DNA from: Nonomuraea wenchangensis
GTDB lineage: Bacteria > Actinomycetota > Actinomycetes > Streptosporangiales > Streptosporangiaceae
Assembly (NCBI RefSeq): GCF_900111685.1
Contig: NZ_FOHX01000003.1
Span: 378,960 to 442,959 of the forward strand
Direction of reading: 5' to 3'
Length of the DNA stretch: 64,000 nt
Below, piece by piece: positions 28,293 to 36,618 of the stretch. Numbering within the stretch: position 1 is the stretch's first letter; every line of letters starts with the position of its first letter. The translations under genes were made by a program, and so were the position numbers. Under the pieces are notes generated by a model. It did not search any database and was not told the origin of the DNA. It saw only the letters and a program-made list of their open reading frames with translations.

Positions 28293-29582
28293 ATGCCCGA
28301 CTACATCCCGAACGTTCGCCTCCGCGCCTGGCGCAACGAAAGGCACCTGTCACGGGCCCAGATGGCCGACCAGGTCAACGCCACACCCATCGGCATCGCC
28401 GAAAGGCTGACGTGTGACGAGGAGCGCGTACGCCGCTGGGAAGCCGGCGAAGTCCGATGGCCACGCACGCCATACCGATTGGCGCTCACGCAACTGACCG
28501 GGCTGGAGCCGGAAGCACTCGGGTTCTCCCAGACCAAGCAGACCGGCAGCCGCCTCATTGAGGCCCACGTGATCCCCGCCGACGCCCTCCACGCCGAGGC
28601 TGACCTGTACGGCACCATGGAACTCGCCCAGCAGCTTCAGGCATCCGACGTGGGAGCCGGAACCCTGGAGGCCCTTGCCGAGGCCGTCGATCTCCTGTGC
28701 CGCGCCTATCCCGTCGTACCCGCAGGCACGCTACGCGACCGCACCCAAAAGCGCCTGGCACAGATCAACCGCCTGCTCGCTGGTCGCCTCACCCTGGCCC
28801 AGCATCGCGAACTGCTCGTCATCACCGGCTGGCTCACCGCCCTGCTGGGCTGCGTCCACTACGACCTGGGCGAGCGAGAAGAGGCCGAAACCGCCCGACG
28901 CGCCGCCTTCGAGATGGGCCGCCAAGTCGGACACGGCGAACTCATGGGTTGGGCACACGAGATGTCCGCCTGGTTCGCCCTTGTCGAGGGCCGCTACGAA
29001 GACGTCGTCACCGCCGCTCGCATGGGCCAAGCCGTGGCCGGCACCAGCAGCGCCATGGTCCAACTCACCCTCCAAGAAGCCCGCGGCTTGGCCCGCATCG
29101 GCGACCGCCGCGAAGCCGACCGCGCACTGACGCGCGGAGCCGAAGTACTCGGCAGCTTGCCCATGCCCGAACACCCGGATCACCACTTTGTGTTCGACCA
29201 CGCCAAGTGGGTCTTCTACGCCGCCACCTGCTATACCTGGCTCGCCGACGACGACCGTGCTGAAGAACACGCCCGTGAAACCATCCAGATGCACACCCGT
29301 CCAGACGGCACGTCCAACGCCCCGATGAGAGTCGCCGACGCGCGCATAGACCTTGGAATTGTCCACGCTCGACGTGGCGATCTCGACGCGGCTGTTGATG
29401 AGGGCCTAGCTGCCTTCGAGATTGACAGGCGATCCCTCACCGACCTCGTCAATCGGGCTGGAGATCTCGATCGAGTCCTACGGCAACGCTATCGACGAGA
29501 AGCGCTCGCGATGGAATTTCATGACCGATTTGTGACTGCACGGAGGGCCCTCTCGAACCGTCGTCCAGATCTACTCGACTAA
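28293..29582 (+). CDS. XRE-type HTH regulator with TPR-like C-terminus
   Basis: 429 residues. HTH near 5-65 (LRAWRNERHLSRAQMADQVN ... ERVRRWEAGEVRWP), then alpha-helical TPR-like repeats (ELLVITGWLTALLGCVHYDLGEREEAETARRAAFEMG, ADDDRAEEHARETI, DLGIVHARRGDLDAAVDEGLAAF). Common actinobacterial regulators of this layout sense unknown ligands. Divergent from the two small genes and convergent with the methyltransferase. Confidence 0.85.
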   Translation: MPDYIPNVRLRAWRNERHLSRAQMADQVNATPIGIAERLTCDEERVRRWEAGEVRWPRTPYRLALTQLTGLEPEALGFSQTKQTGSRLIEAHVIPADALHAEADLYGTMELAQQLQASDVGAGTLEALAEAVDLLCRAYPVVPAGTLRDRTQKRLAQINRLLAGRLTLAQHRELLVITGWLTALLGCVHYDLGEREEAETARRAAFEMGRQVGHGELMGWAHEMSAWFALVEGRYEDVVTAARMGQAVAGTSSAMVQLTLQEARGLARIGDRREADRALTRGAEVLGSLPMPEHPDHHFVFDHAKWVFYAATCYTWLADDDRAEEHARETIQMHTRPDGTSNAPMRVADARIDLGIVHARRGDLDAAVDEGLAAFEIDRRSLTDLVNRAGDLDRVLRQRYRREALAMEFHDRFVTARRALSNRRPDLLD

Positions 29583-29756
29583 TCTCTGGAAATCGAAGGC
29601 TCCGCTTTCGTCACGATGGGAAATGCTCGTCGATCAGCACTCCTGTATGGGCCTCCACACGTAAGCTCACCCACTGCCTGCGGCCGATCGCGCCGCCCCA
29701 TACAAGCAAGCCTTACATCATCCACGCAGGTCAAAGCCCATAATGGTGGCTCCACA

Positions 29757-31118
29757 TCAGGCATACAAGCGATGAGGCCGCTCATCGAGTGCGACGTTTG
29801 CGGCAATGGGGATGTAAGCGCCACGCTTCGTAGAGATGGGAACGCTCAGCAGCTCCGGGGCCAGAATGGGCCGTGTAGCAGACCAAGTACGCCCATGCTC
29901 GTACAGAAAAAGTTCAAAACACTCGACGAGACTCAGAAGCTCTTCTGAGCAGACAACCAGAATCTCGCCGTCAACGCCGAAACCTGTCAGTGGCTTCTGC
30001 GATGCAACCTCCTTTAATGCTCGTTGCAATTCATCTCGTTCTGACACTGGCCCGTCATGAAGAAAAATGCTCGACACATCGATCAATTGGTGAGGGTTGC
30101 GCAGCACCACGGGGTTAACATCCCTCAAAAGCGACACCGCGAGGCGCGGCTTTGGGCCCGACGGAAAACGCTTCACGTACTGCTTGAACATCGTTTTGGG
30201 ATACTTGACGGCTCTCAGCCGCAGGATCGTCTTCTGCATCTCATCGCTGGCAGCCAACCGCTCGCTTAGTTGATCGACACCACGTTTTAGGAGCACTTCA
30301 GGCCGTACTATCGTTCGATAGGCATCTACATACTTTGGATTCAGCTCAACGCCAATTCCACGCCGAGCTAGACGCTCAGCTTCGACTACAACCGTTCCTG
30401 ATCCAGCGAATGGATCGAAAACGACATCGCCGGGATCGGTGCTGAGGAATAGGATTCTTTCGACGAGATCCGCCGGCAGAGGGCACGCATGCTGTACGGC
30501 AGAGTTGGCCCATGTCCCCTGAGTGGGTATGGGGATCTCCCAGACGTTGGTGGGCGTCTTTCCTTGCGGATTATAGCGCTCCGGATACTGCACCCACCAT
30601 TTTGCCAATTCTGTCGTCTCGCGCAGGCGATGCAAGTGGTATTTATATTTATCAGACTTCACCAAGAAGAGTACATACTCAAATATGTTGCGTAGACGAC
30701 CGCGCCCTGACCAGGGACGCGTCTTATCCTTCTGCCAGACGATGACATCCCTCAGAGTCCATCCTGCACGTGAAGCCTCGCGGGCAAGGTCGAACGGAAG
30801 AGGGCGGACGGCGCTAGGCTTCTTGGACTGATCGTAAATAGTGTCGGCAATCAGCCACAAAGAACCATCGTCGGCGGTATTACTATATATGTCTCGAAAA
30901 ATATGATGACAGTCCGCTAGGTATTCTTCATAACTTTGACCCCAGCCAACTTGACCGGACGCCTTATAGTCAATCAGGTCAGCATACGGCGGCGAGGTGA
31001 TCGTGCAAGTGATCAGCGGGCGATCTTTGGTAGGCAGAGGCCCCAGGGTCGCAGCTATGTCACGTGCATCCCCTACATGCACTCTGTAGTACGGATCGAG
31101 TTCGCGTACTTCCCCCAC
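29757..31118 (-). CDS. DNA methyltransferase (beta-class) with C-terminal extension
   Basis: About 453 residues. Motif IV TSPPYADL (~41) precedes motif I DPFAGSGT (~235), the beta-class order; target N4-cytosine or N6-adenine cannot be decided. Residues beyond ~275 form a ~180-residue extension of unknown fold (SERDELQRALKEVASQKPLTGFG, ECFELFLYEHGRTWSATRP). GTG 31118 has GGAGAGG upstream; GTG 31136 is possible. Base composition is clearly lower in GC than the flanks. Last gene of the GHKL module; no separate nuclease gene follows. Confidence 0.88.
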   Translation of the reverse strand: MGEVRELDPYYRVHVGDARDIAATLGPLPTKDRPLITCTITSPPYADLIDYKASGQVGWGQSYEEYLADCHHIFRDIYSNTADDGSLWLIADTIYDQSKKPSAVRPLPFDLAREASRAGWTLRDVIVWQKDKTRPWSGRGRLRNIFEYVLFLVKSDKYKYHLHRLRETTELAKWWVQYPERYNPQGKTPTNVWEIPIPTQGTWANSAVQHACPLPADLVERILFLSTDPGDVVFDPFAGSGTVVVEAERLARRGIGVELNPKYVDAYRTIVRPEVLLKRGVDQLSERLAASDEMQKTILRLRAVKYPKTMFKQYVKRFPSGPKPRLAVSLLRDVNPVVLRNPHQLIDVSSIFLHDGPVSERDELQRALKEVASQKPLTGFGVDGEILVVCSEELLSLVECFELFLYEHGRTWSATRPILAPELLSVPISTKRGAYIPIAANVALDERPHRLYA

Positions 31119-31237
31119 TGGGCCACCCCTCTCCACCGCCCGCTAGTGGTTGCCTAAGCATAAGGCTTCCGCACAGGGAGATCTACTGCCGAGAAGAAGA
31201 TCATCTGGATAGAACAGCAGCTCGCTAGGATGATCCA

Positions 31238-32200
31238 CTACAGCAGGACGAGATCTCCATCTTCAGTGACGCGCCCGGCTCCTTGAAGAACCGTCCCGAG
31301 CCCGTCCGTAAGCACTGTGTGAGGAGTGGAAGCAGCTCGTGGATCCCGCACAAAGTCCATGATCCACGTGGCCATCGGCGCAGTGTTGCCTGCTTCCCCG
31401 CCATACCGGAGATTGTGTGTTACCTCAACTCGCCACCCCATGGTGTACACCCGACGAATGATTTGGGCAGGCACAAACGCCATCAGAATATGCTGTTGGT
31501 CTACTCTTTCGCAGATGTGCATAGCCACAGGAGGCTCCGCATTGATTCTTCCATAGAGAGGATCTCCGAATAGCCGTTTGCACCCCTGGTCGTAAGGAGG
31601 ACATAATGTGCACTGCTCCGCCAAAAAACGTTGTGCGGCAAGTTGTGTATCGCCCGGCCATCGAACTTCTCCCTGAACCGTAAGCAGAAGGGTCCAGTCA
31701 TATGGAGGGCTCTGAGCCGTTTGTAGGGTCGCAATTTTGACAACAGCTTCCAGGATAGGGAAGACTCCATTCCTAAAAAGAAAGCTGTCGTTGAAATCCA
31801 AATTTATGACTGCGGCAATGAAAGGATCTTTGCCTTGTCCTGTTGGAAACACAATAGGACTGGATCCGTGAAGTCGGCTATAGATGTCGCTCTGGAGAAT
31901 CTTTAGGCCGGGGAAGCTACGCTGAAGTTCCAGCACAGCCAGGCTATCCTTCTCGACAGCGATAACTCGTCGATTATCCTTATCCGCTATGGCTCCTGAT
32001 TCCGTAGTGGCTATCAAGCCATGGTCGATAAGATGCTTCAGGTCTAGGCCGGCAGCACCTGGCAGGGTCACATAGAATGGGATGTTCGATCCGACTCCGC
32101 TCTTACGTCTGCGGACCACGTCTACCCATAGATCACGTATTGTGGACTTTGCTGGCCGCTCTGCTGACATCGCATGATCAATTTGTCTTGGGGGGGACAC
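31238..32200 (-). CDS. Rossmann-like protein of the GHKL/methyltransferase module, unknown function
   Basis: 320 residues, GTG one base after the GHKL gene stop, with GGGGG upstream. Residues ~40-140 read like a SAM-type fold: FYVTLPGAAGLDLKHLIDHGLI, then RRVIAVEKDSLAVLELQ with an acidic residue after strand 2, then AAVINLDFNDSF. A Cys group (C197, C200, C207 in EQCTLCPPYDQGC) may bind metal. No catalytic NPPY is visible. Could be a degenerate methyltransferase acting as specificity or effector subunit. Confidence 0.8.
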   Translation of the reverse strand: MSPPRQIDHAMSAERPAKSTIRDLWVDVVRRRKSGVGSNIPFYVTLPGAAGLDLKHLIDHGLIATTESGAIADKDNRRVIAVEKDSLAVLELQRSFPGLKILQSDIYSRLHGSSPIVFPTGQGKDPFIAAVINLDFNDSFLFRNGVFPILEAVVKIATLQTAQSPPYDWTLLLTVQGEVRWPGDTQLAAQRFLAEQCTLCPPYDQGCKRLFGDPLYGRINAEPPVAMHICERVDQQHILMAFVPAQIIRRVYTMGWRVEVTHNLRYGGEAGNTAPMATWIMDFVRDPRAASTPHTVLTDGLGTVLQGAGRVTEDGDLVLL

Positions 32201-32201
32201 G

Positions 32202-33764
32202 TTACCCCCGCAACCGTTTGGTGAGCTCTTCGATGAACTTCTGCGCCGCCTCCTTGGAAAGAGTCTCGTTTGCTACTTCTAGAACGATTTCATAGACCTC
32301 ACTTACGGAATACTTCCTGTTTACGGAGTGAGCGGCTGCCTTAGTGCTTCTTCTAGCGCGTGTGGTACCGCTATCTGCGGGTGCTGCTGGAGGCGTTACT
32401 GGGAAAGCATCCTCAATTTTCCTTGCTACATCGGCACCCAATGTATCTTTCACGCGGCTAGCTGCAGCCTTGATGCGGGTAACTTCGGCCGTATTTCGCT
32501 CTTTCTGGCGCTGTTCAGAAGGTTTCACGTAAAGTTCTCTGCGGACTTCGCGAATGAAGTCAGACAGTTCTTTATGAAACCACTTTCTCAGTTCGACGTA
32601 GGCGGGGTGTGTGTCACGCAAGGTGCGCCGGTCGATGTTTAGGGCATCTTCCAAACGATCGTCTGCATAGATCTCTGCAGATATCCAGCGCTGGAACAAA
32701 GTTCCCTCTGCGTGAGGAAAGTCCAGGAAGTTCTTGCTGTACTCGCCTACGGCGGCGTTCCGGATGCGGATCAAAACGCCGTTTAAATCCTCCGGCCGAA
32801 GGACACCTCTTTGAGCGTAAATCCAGCCTTGTGCGCCGACATGGTCTCCATCGAGTTCGACTATACGGACGATCGACTCGGATTCGTCCCCTCCTCGAAG
32901 AGCGATAGGTTTTAGAAGAGGCGTACCGTCATACTCCACCTGGAAAGCTAGGGCCTTTGCTTGCTCTTCGAACTCGGCGAGACTCGGTCGATGTTCGTCA
33001 GGTATCCAGGCCGGCGCATAGGGCACGGGGACGTTCAGCGCGACGCCCAGCATCGTTTGGCTGTAGCCATCCAAAGATGACCAGGAGTTCAGAGATGCCA
33101 GCCGAGCAGTTACAGTCTCAGCCTTCAGTCCGTATAGTGAGGACTCTCGGATAGGTGATGTTGGACTTCCTGCGCCAACCAAAATATTTCGTGCTTCGCC
33201 GCGGACACGCTTGAGGAATATCTTAGTGTAGTGATCTTCCTGGGCTGTTTGCAGCACTTCGCCGTAATAGTCGCCTTTAGCGTATGCGCTCTCGCCCCCG
33301 CGTCGTCGTTGCTCCGGCGGGAGCCGCATCATCTCGAAGTCGATGGTGACATGCAAGAGCTCCGTACTGCCGCGCGTGGTGGAGTAGATTTCCATCTCTT
33401 CACAGAGCTCATTGGCTGCGATGAACCCGATACCGATTTTGCCGATCTTGGGACGCCCGGAAGCCGTATACTCGGAATCGTCTCGCTTGTGCGACTCGCT
33501 GATTCGACTGAAATGGCTCACGAATTGGCTCTGCGTCATGCCCTCGCCATCATCTTCAATGATGATTCGATCGGCGTCAGGCTTTACCATGACGCGAACA
33601 ATTGTTGCATCCGCGTCGTAGCTGTTGTTAATGAGCTCTTTCAAGCAGGCCGCTGGCGACTTATACAAGCCCGAGCTTAGATCGTCGATAATGCGGGAAC
33701 CGACAGTGATCTCGCCCTTGAACTGGGTGCCGTGCTCAGGAGCGGGTTCGCTTGCGATCGTCAT
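32202..33764 (-). CDS. GHKL (Hsp90/MutL/MORC-type) ATPase
   Basis: 520 residues. N box LKELINNSYDADAT (41-53), G1 IIEDDGEGM (68-76), G2 KIGKIGIGFIAANE (106-119), as in the Bergerat fold. A middle domain follows, then a charged C-terminal part with possible coiled coil (SEQRQKERNTAEVTRIKAAASRVKDTLG). GHKL ATPases next to DNA methyltransferases were described by Iyer, Abhiman and Aravind as MORC/MutL-like restriction-modification components. ATG 33764; first gene of the module. Confidence 0.9.
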   Translation of the reverse strand: MTIASEPAPEHGTQFKGEITVGSRIIDDLSSGLYKSPAACLKELINNSYDADATIVRVMVKPDADRIIIEDDGEGMTQSQFVSHFSRISESHKRDDSEYTASGRPKIGKIGIGFIAANELCEEMEIYSTTRGSTELLHVTIDFEMMRLPPEQRRRGGESAYAKGDYYGEVLQTAQEDHYTKIFLKRVRGEARNILVGAGSPTSPIRESSLYGLKAETVTARLASLNSWSSLDGYSQTMLGVALNVPVPYAPAWIPDEHRPSLAEFEEQAKALAFQVEYDGTPLLKPIALRGGDESESIVRIVELDGDHVGAQGWIYAQRGVLRPEDLNGVLIRIRNAAVGEYSKNFLDFPHAEGTLFQRWISAEIYADDRLEDALNIDRRTLRDTHPAYVELRKWFHKELSDFIREVRRELYVKPSEQRQKERNTAEVTRIKAAASRVKDTLGADVARKIEDAFPVTPPAAPADSGTTRARRSTKAAAHSVNRKYSVSEVYEIVLEVANETLSKEAAQKFIEELTKRLRG

Positions 33765-34177
33765 GGACGCCCCCTATCCCTCTCGCGGCGGCTCTGTCTG
33801 AAAGCGAGCGTAGCGTCTTCTATGGATCTAGGGGAGATGCGGCGGGCTGGAAGAGATTCTCTCATGTCTACAGTGTTCCCCGATTCTTGTATTCGAACAC
33901 CCATCCGGATCTCGTAGAGGTGCTCCGCATGTGCGGAGGCTCTCAGATGTGTCCCCCTACAGAGGCCGTGGGTCAGGCCTCAATCGTTTCGCCCGGCAGC
34001 GCACCAAGCTCGTATCCCGAGTTCATCGCCTACGGGCATGCCGAAAGATACACCTGAAACCGGCATGTCTCGGAAAAATTGCCCCGACCTCAACGGAGTT
34101 AAGAGCCTTGCCGAATTGCCCTCATAGGGATCAAGCGGCGGCGCGGCGCGCCGCCGCACCTCCGGCCCTCCGCCCGC

Positions 34178-34221
34178 CCGCCGTCCGGGCGTGCGGCCTG
34201 GGGGCCGGTCCCGGACGGCGG
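34178..34221 (+). repeat. Loop-conserved hairpin family A, copy 1
   Basis: Perfect 12-bp stem (34178-34189 with 34210-34221) around the 20-nt loop CGTGCGGCCTGGGGGCCGGT. The loop is identical in copy 2 (49064-49103, opposite strand) and nearly so in copy 3 (52732-52776), while the stems have different sequences yet are fully paired. Function unknown. Confidence 0.85.
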
Positions 34222-34365
34222 CGGGACACCGGGCCGGCCACCGTACGCCGCCCCCGCCGTACGGGCCGAACGCGCCGACCAGGGTTGCCGCGCCGCCGCA
34301 CAGATGCCGCCCTACGATCGCCACTGCATGGCTGGCCAACGTATGTGCTGGGGGCGATCGAAGGT

Positions 34366-34390
34366 CCAGGGCTTCGTTCCTCAGCCCTGG
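34366..34390 (+). repeat. Loop-conserved hairpin family B, copy 1
   Basis: CCAGGGC and GCCCTGG enclose the 11-nt loop TTCGTTCCTCA. The preceding GCTGGGGGCGATCGA and the loop recur at 46914-46955, where the stem is CCGTGC/GCACGG. There is no U-tract, so a simple terminator is less likely. About 620 bp before att copy 2. Confidence 0.8.
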
Positions 34391-34555
34391 CCCACCGTAT
34401 TTCCTGTGCGCGGGTAGTGGTCATCAGACGGTAGGAGGCAAGCCGGGCAGTACCCCAGGCGCGAGTCGCGGATCTCTGGCAGCTTTCCGAGCCTGGGGCG
34501 GGAGTAGATACAGCGTTGCCGATTGAGATGCAGATGTTCGGAGCCGTACGGCATC

Positions 34556-34873
34556 ATGACGGATATGACCCATCTCAGCATCGAGGAGATCCGGGAGCGC
34601 AAGCGATGGGTCTTGTCCGTGATGGCGGAACAGGGCGGAGACTTCCTCCGGCTACCGCCTCGCGATCAGCCGTACACGTGCCCATGCTGCTTCCATCCGA
34701 CCCTTCAGTACCGCGGGGGTTTCGGGTTCTGCGAAGAATGCTGGTGGGAGGACGACGGACAGGATGATCACAACGCTGATGTCGTCATGGGTGGCCCCAA
34801 CGGGTCGGCCAGCTTGACCGAGGAGCGGCGGCGCTACCGAGAAATGCGGGGGCTGCCGCCGCTGGAGCTGTGA
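34556..34873 (+). CDS. CPCC-type cysteine-rich protein
   Basis: About 105 residues. YTCPCC ... YRGGFGFCEECWWEDDGQDD is the signature of the Cys-rich CPCC family, thought to bind zinc; these are often found near toxin/immunity loci, role unproven. ATG 34556 (GGAG 12 bases upstream) or 34565. It is the last gene of segment 1 before att copy 2. Confidence 0.85.
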   Translation: MTDMTHLSIEEIRERKRWVLSVMAEQGGDFLRLPPRDQPYTCPCCFHPTLQYRGGFGFCEECWWEDDGQDDHNADVVMGGPNGSASLTEERRRYREMRGLPPLEL

Positions 34874-35009
34874 CAGCAACGGCCACGAACGATGGCCGAT
34901 TGGCTGGCTCCGCCTCGCGGGATATACGCGGGATCGTGCTTCCTGTAGGCGATGTCTGTGAGGCCTTCCCAGAGGTCAGGGGCCTGATGCAGTCAGGAAC
35001 GTCGACCCG

Positions 35010-35060
35010 CTGTAAAACCGTCGGCTCAGCCTACGCAAGTTCGAACCTTGCACCTGCCAC
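35010..35060 (+). repeat. att copy 2
   Basis: 51 bp identical to the tRNA-Tyr 3' end (CTGTAAAACCG to CCTGCCAC) but lacking the 5' half of the tRNA, so not a tRNA gene. Right end of segment 1 and left end of segment 2. Followed at 35079-35098 by the AGAGGCCC/GGGCCTCT hairpin. Confidence 0.93.
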
Positions 35061-35078
35061 ACGCAGTTAGCGCAGCTC

Positions 35079-35098
35079 AGAGGCCCTACGGGGCCTCT
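35079..35098 (+). terminator. Hairpin following att copy 2
   Basis: AGAGGCCC/GGGCCTCT with TACG loop; same structure as after att copies 1 and 4. Confidence 0.65.
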
Positions 35099-35259
35099 TC
35101 TGCATTTCAGGGATGTGCAGCCGAATGCCGCCGTGAGCGGCCCGTTGTCGCGGGTCCCGGAATATGTCCGGAATTGATCATGGGCGTTTCCCCTGGTCGA
35201 GGGCCTTGATCCGGAACATCCGCGGGTCGCGGGGGCGTGGGAACGCATAGGGAACGGCG

Positions 35260-35312
35260 AAGGGTCCCGGTGGCGTTCCGGGACCCTTCGGGGTAGTGCC
35301 TGGTGATCATGC
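35260..35312 (-). pseudogene. Integrase terminator plus last codons of int
   Basis: An 11-bp perfect stem AAGGGTCCCGG/CCGGGACCCTT (35260-35288) is followed by GATCATGCGGCGAGG, the complement of the final integrase codons and stop. The same arrangement stands at 47866-47925 before the 47.9-kb int remnant. Here the int sequence stops and unrelated DNA begins; a second version of the int 3' end appears at 35943-36005. Confidence 0.6.
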
Positions 35313-35371
35313 GGCGAGGCTGACGTGCGTGCGAGAGATGATCTAGGCTGGGCGCCCCCATCTACGACCAC

Positions 35372-35911
35372 ATGGCGGCGATCTTGCTTCCGTTATCGGC
35401 GATTCCCCCGCGCTGGGGGGTGCCCTTGCTGGCTGTGGGGGCTCTGGCGGCTCCCGCCTTGCGTACTTTCTCGTTGTACTTCCCCGAAGGGTCGACCTAC
35501 TCAACGGAAGTCTTTGTCTGCCCCTTAAGTTCCGAGCTAGTCCTTACGGATGTCGGCTGGCTGATAGAGATCAACTGGCGAACCATCTCTGCGGAGCTGA
35601 ACGGCTGGCCCACCGCGGTGATGGCGCTTGGATTGTGTGCAATTCTCGCTCTTCGGGGCAGGTGGGGCATAGCCGCCGCGTGGCTGACGTCGGTGCTGTT
35701 CGTGGTCATCGCCGGGGTGTTCACCATCCCCTACGCCGTTGAGATCATCTCGGACGGCTGTACGGACACGCTCCGCTTCGGCGGTTGGGAAATCGTCGAG
35801 TCCGGGCCGATCCTGCACTATTTGGCGGGCGCAGTGCTGGTTGCGTTCTTGGCGCTGATTCGTCGTGAGGAGATGGGCTGCAGTCCCGCGCTCAGGGGAA
35901 CCTTGCCGTAG
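35372..35911 (+). CDS. Multi-pass membrane protein, unknown
   Basis: 179 residues with about four hydrophobic segments (LLAVGALAAPALRTFSL, WPTAVMALGLCAILAL, WGIAAAWLTSVLFVVIAGVFTIPYAV, ILHYLAGAVLVAFLALI) and Cys residues in loops. ATG 35372 lacks a clear ribosome binding site. It sits between two copies of the int 3' end, so it may be an insertion. No family recognised. Confidence 0.55.
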   Translation: MAAILLPLSAIPPRWGVPLLAVGALAAPALRTFSLYFPEGSTYSTEVFVCPLSSELVLTDVGWLIEINWRTISAELNGWPTAVMALGLCAILALRGRWGIAAAWLTSVLFVVIAGVFTIPYAVEIISDGCTDTLRFGGWEIVESGPILHYLAGAVLVAFLALIRREEMGCSPALRGTLP

Positions 35912-35991
35912 CCTTCGCCGTCTATGGGCAGTGCAAGCCCGGAAGGGTCCCAGGCGAGGTTCCAGGACCCCTTCGACGTCGTGCTGGACGA

Positions 35992-36492
35992 TCACGCGGC
36001 GAGGGCGTCCTCAATCCGCTTGTTGGCGATCTCCTGTTGACCATCGAGGCACTTGGCGTAGACCCTGAGGAGCACGTCCACGCCATGTCCGGCTCGCTCG
36101 GCTACATCGGGGGCTGGTACGCCCGCGTTGAGCCCAGAGGGAGACGGCGGCGTGTCGCAAGTCGTAGGGCCTGCGGGCCAAGGGAGAGGCGACCTGGGCG
36201 GGTGTTAGCGCTGGCGCTCGGGCGTCCTGCCAGACCTCTATGTAGGCGGTCGAGGCCACGACCTTGCCGCGCTCGCTGCGGAACAGCCGGCCATCCTCGG
36301 CCACGCCGAACTCTTCGATGTGTTGCCGAAGGATCTGGACCAGCTTGGGCGGAATGGGAACCGGGCGGACGTCGTCGCGGCCCCGGTGCTTGAGGCCGCG
36401 TTCCTCGTGGGCGTCTCCGGTGTCGGTCCATCGGGTGTTCACTTCTGGGCGGGAGACATCGACGAGGATGCGGCCCCAGCCGGTTGCCGGAA
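35992..36492 (-). pseudogene. Degenerate tyrosine integrase
   Basis: C-terminal half only, close to the 20.4-kb integrase (WTDTGDAHEERGLKHRGRDDVRPVPIPPKL, LFRSERGKVVASTAY, PYDLRHAAVSLW). After AAVSLW the frame shifts near 36138; the remaining GVDVLLRVYAKCLDGQ with the catalytic Tyr is in another frame. At 36492 the sequence switches abruptly into rep. Inactive. Confidence 0.88.
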
Positions 36493-36591
36493 CAGGGTGA
36501 GCGTGACGAACAGCGATGGCCGGTAGACCTTGCCATTGGACGCGTGGAAGGTGCGTCCCAGGCTGGCGCTGGTCATCTTGCGCTTGGGCGG
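36493..36591 (-). pseudogene. rep fragment fused to int by deletion
   Basis: About 33 codons equal to residues ~170-202 of the 21.9-kb Rep (KRKMTSASLGRTFHASNGKV, YRPSLFVTLTL). The end of Rep, all of xis and the start of int are missing between this and the int remnant, so a single deletion removed roughly 2 kb relative to the intact order. Confidence 0.85.
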
Positions 36592-36618
36592 ATTACGACG
36601 GTTCGCAAGCGAGGCTCC

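Larger units (their letters stand above)
33765..34555. other. 790-bp gene-free interval with several inverted repeats
   Basis: No convincing gene. Contains a GC-rich palindromic patch at 34133-34160, the loop-conserved hairpins at 34178-34221 and 34366-34390, and an 8-bp inverted repeat CCCCAGGC/GCCTGGGG around 34451-34497. Base composition jumps from moderate to very GC-rich at about 34130, which probably marks the edge of the defence-like insert. Confidence 0.7.
34874..35371. other. Segment junction region without genes
   Basis: Holds att copy 2, its hairpin, and a stretch strongly similar to DNA right of att copies 1 and 4 (GGAATATGTCCGGAAT motif, integrase-proximal terminator). No coding frame supported. 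These conserved arms probably include integrase arm-binding sites. Confidence 0.7.

Noticed and set aside
34366..34390. Hairpin B as a plain Rho-independent terminator
   Set aside because: No U-rich tract follows, and the loop and leading sequence are conserved with the second copy while the stem is not.
35010..35060. Additional tRNA-Tyr genes at att copies 2-4
   Set aside because: Only the 3' half (anticodon loop onward) is present; there is no acceptor 5' strand or D-arm, so they are attachment sites.
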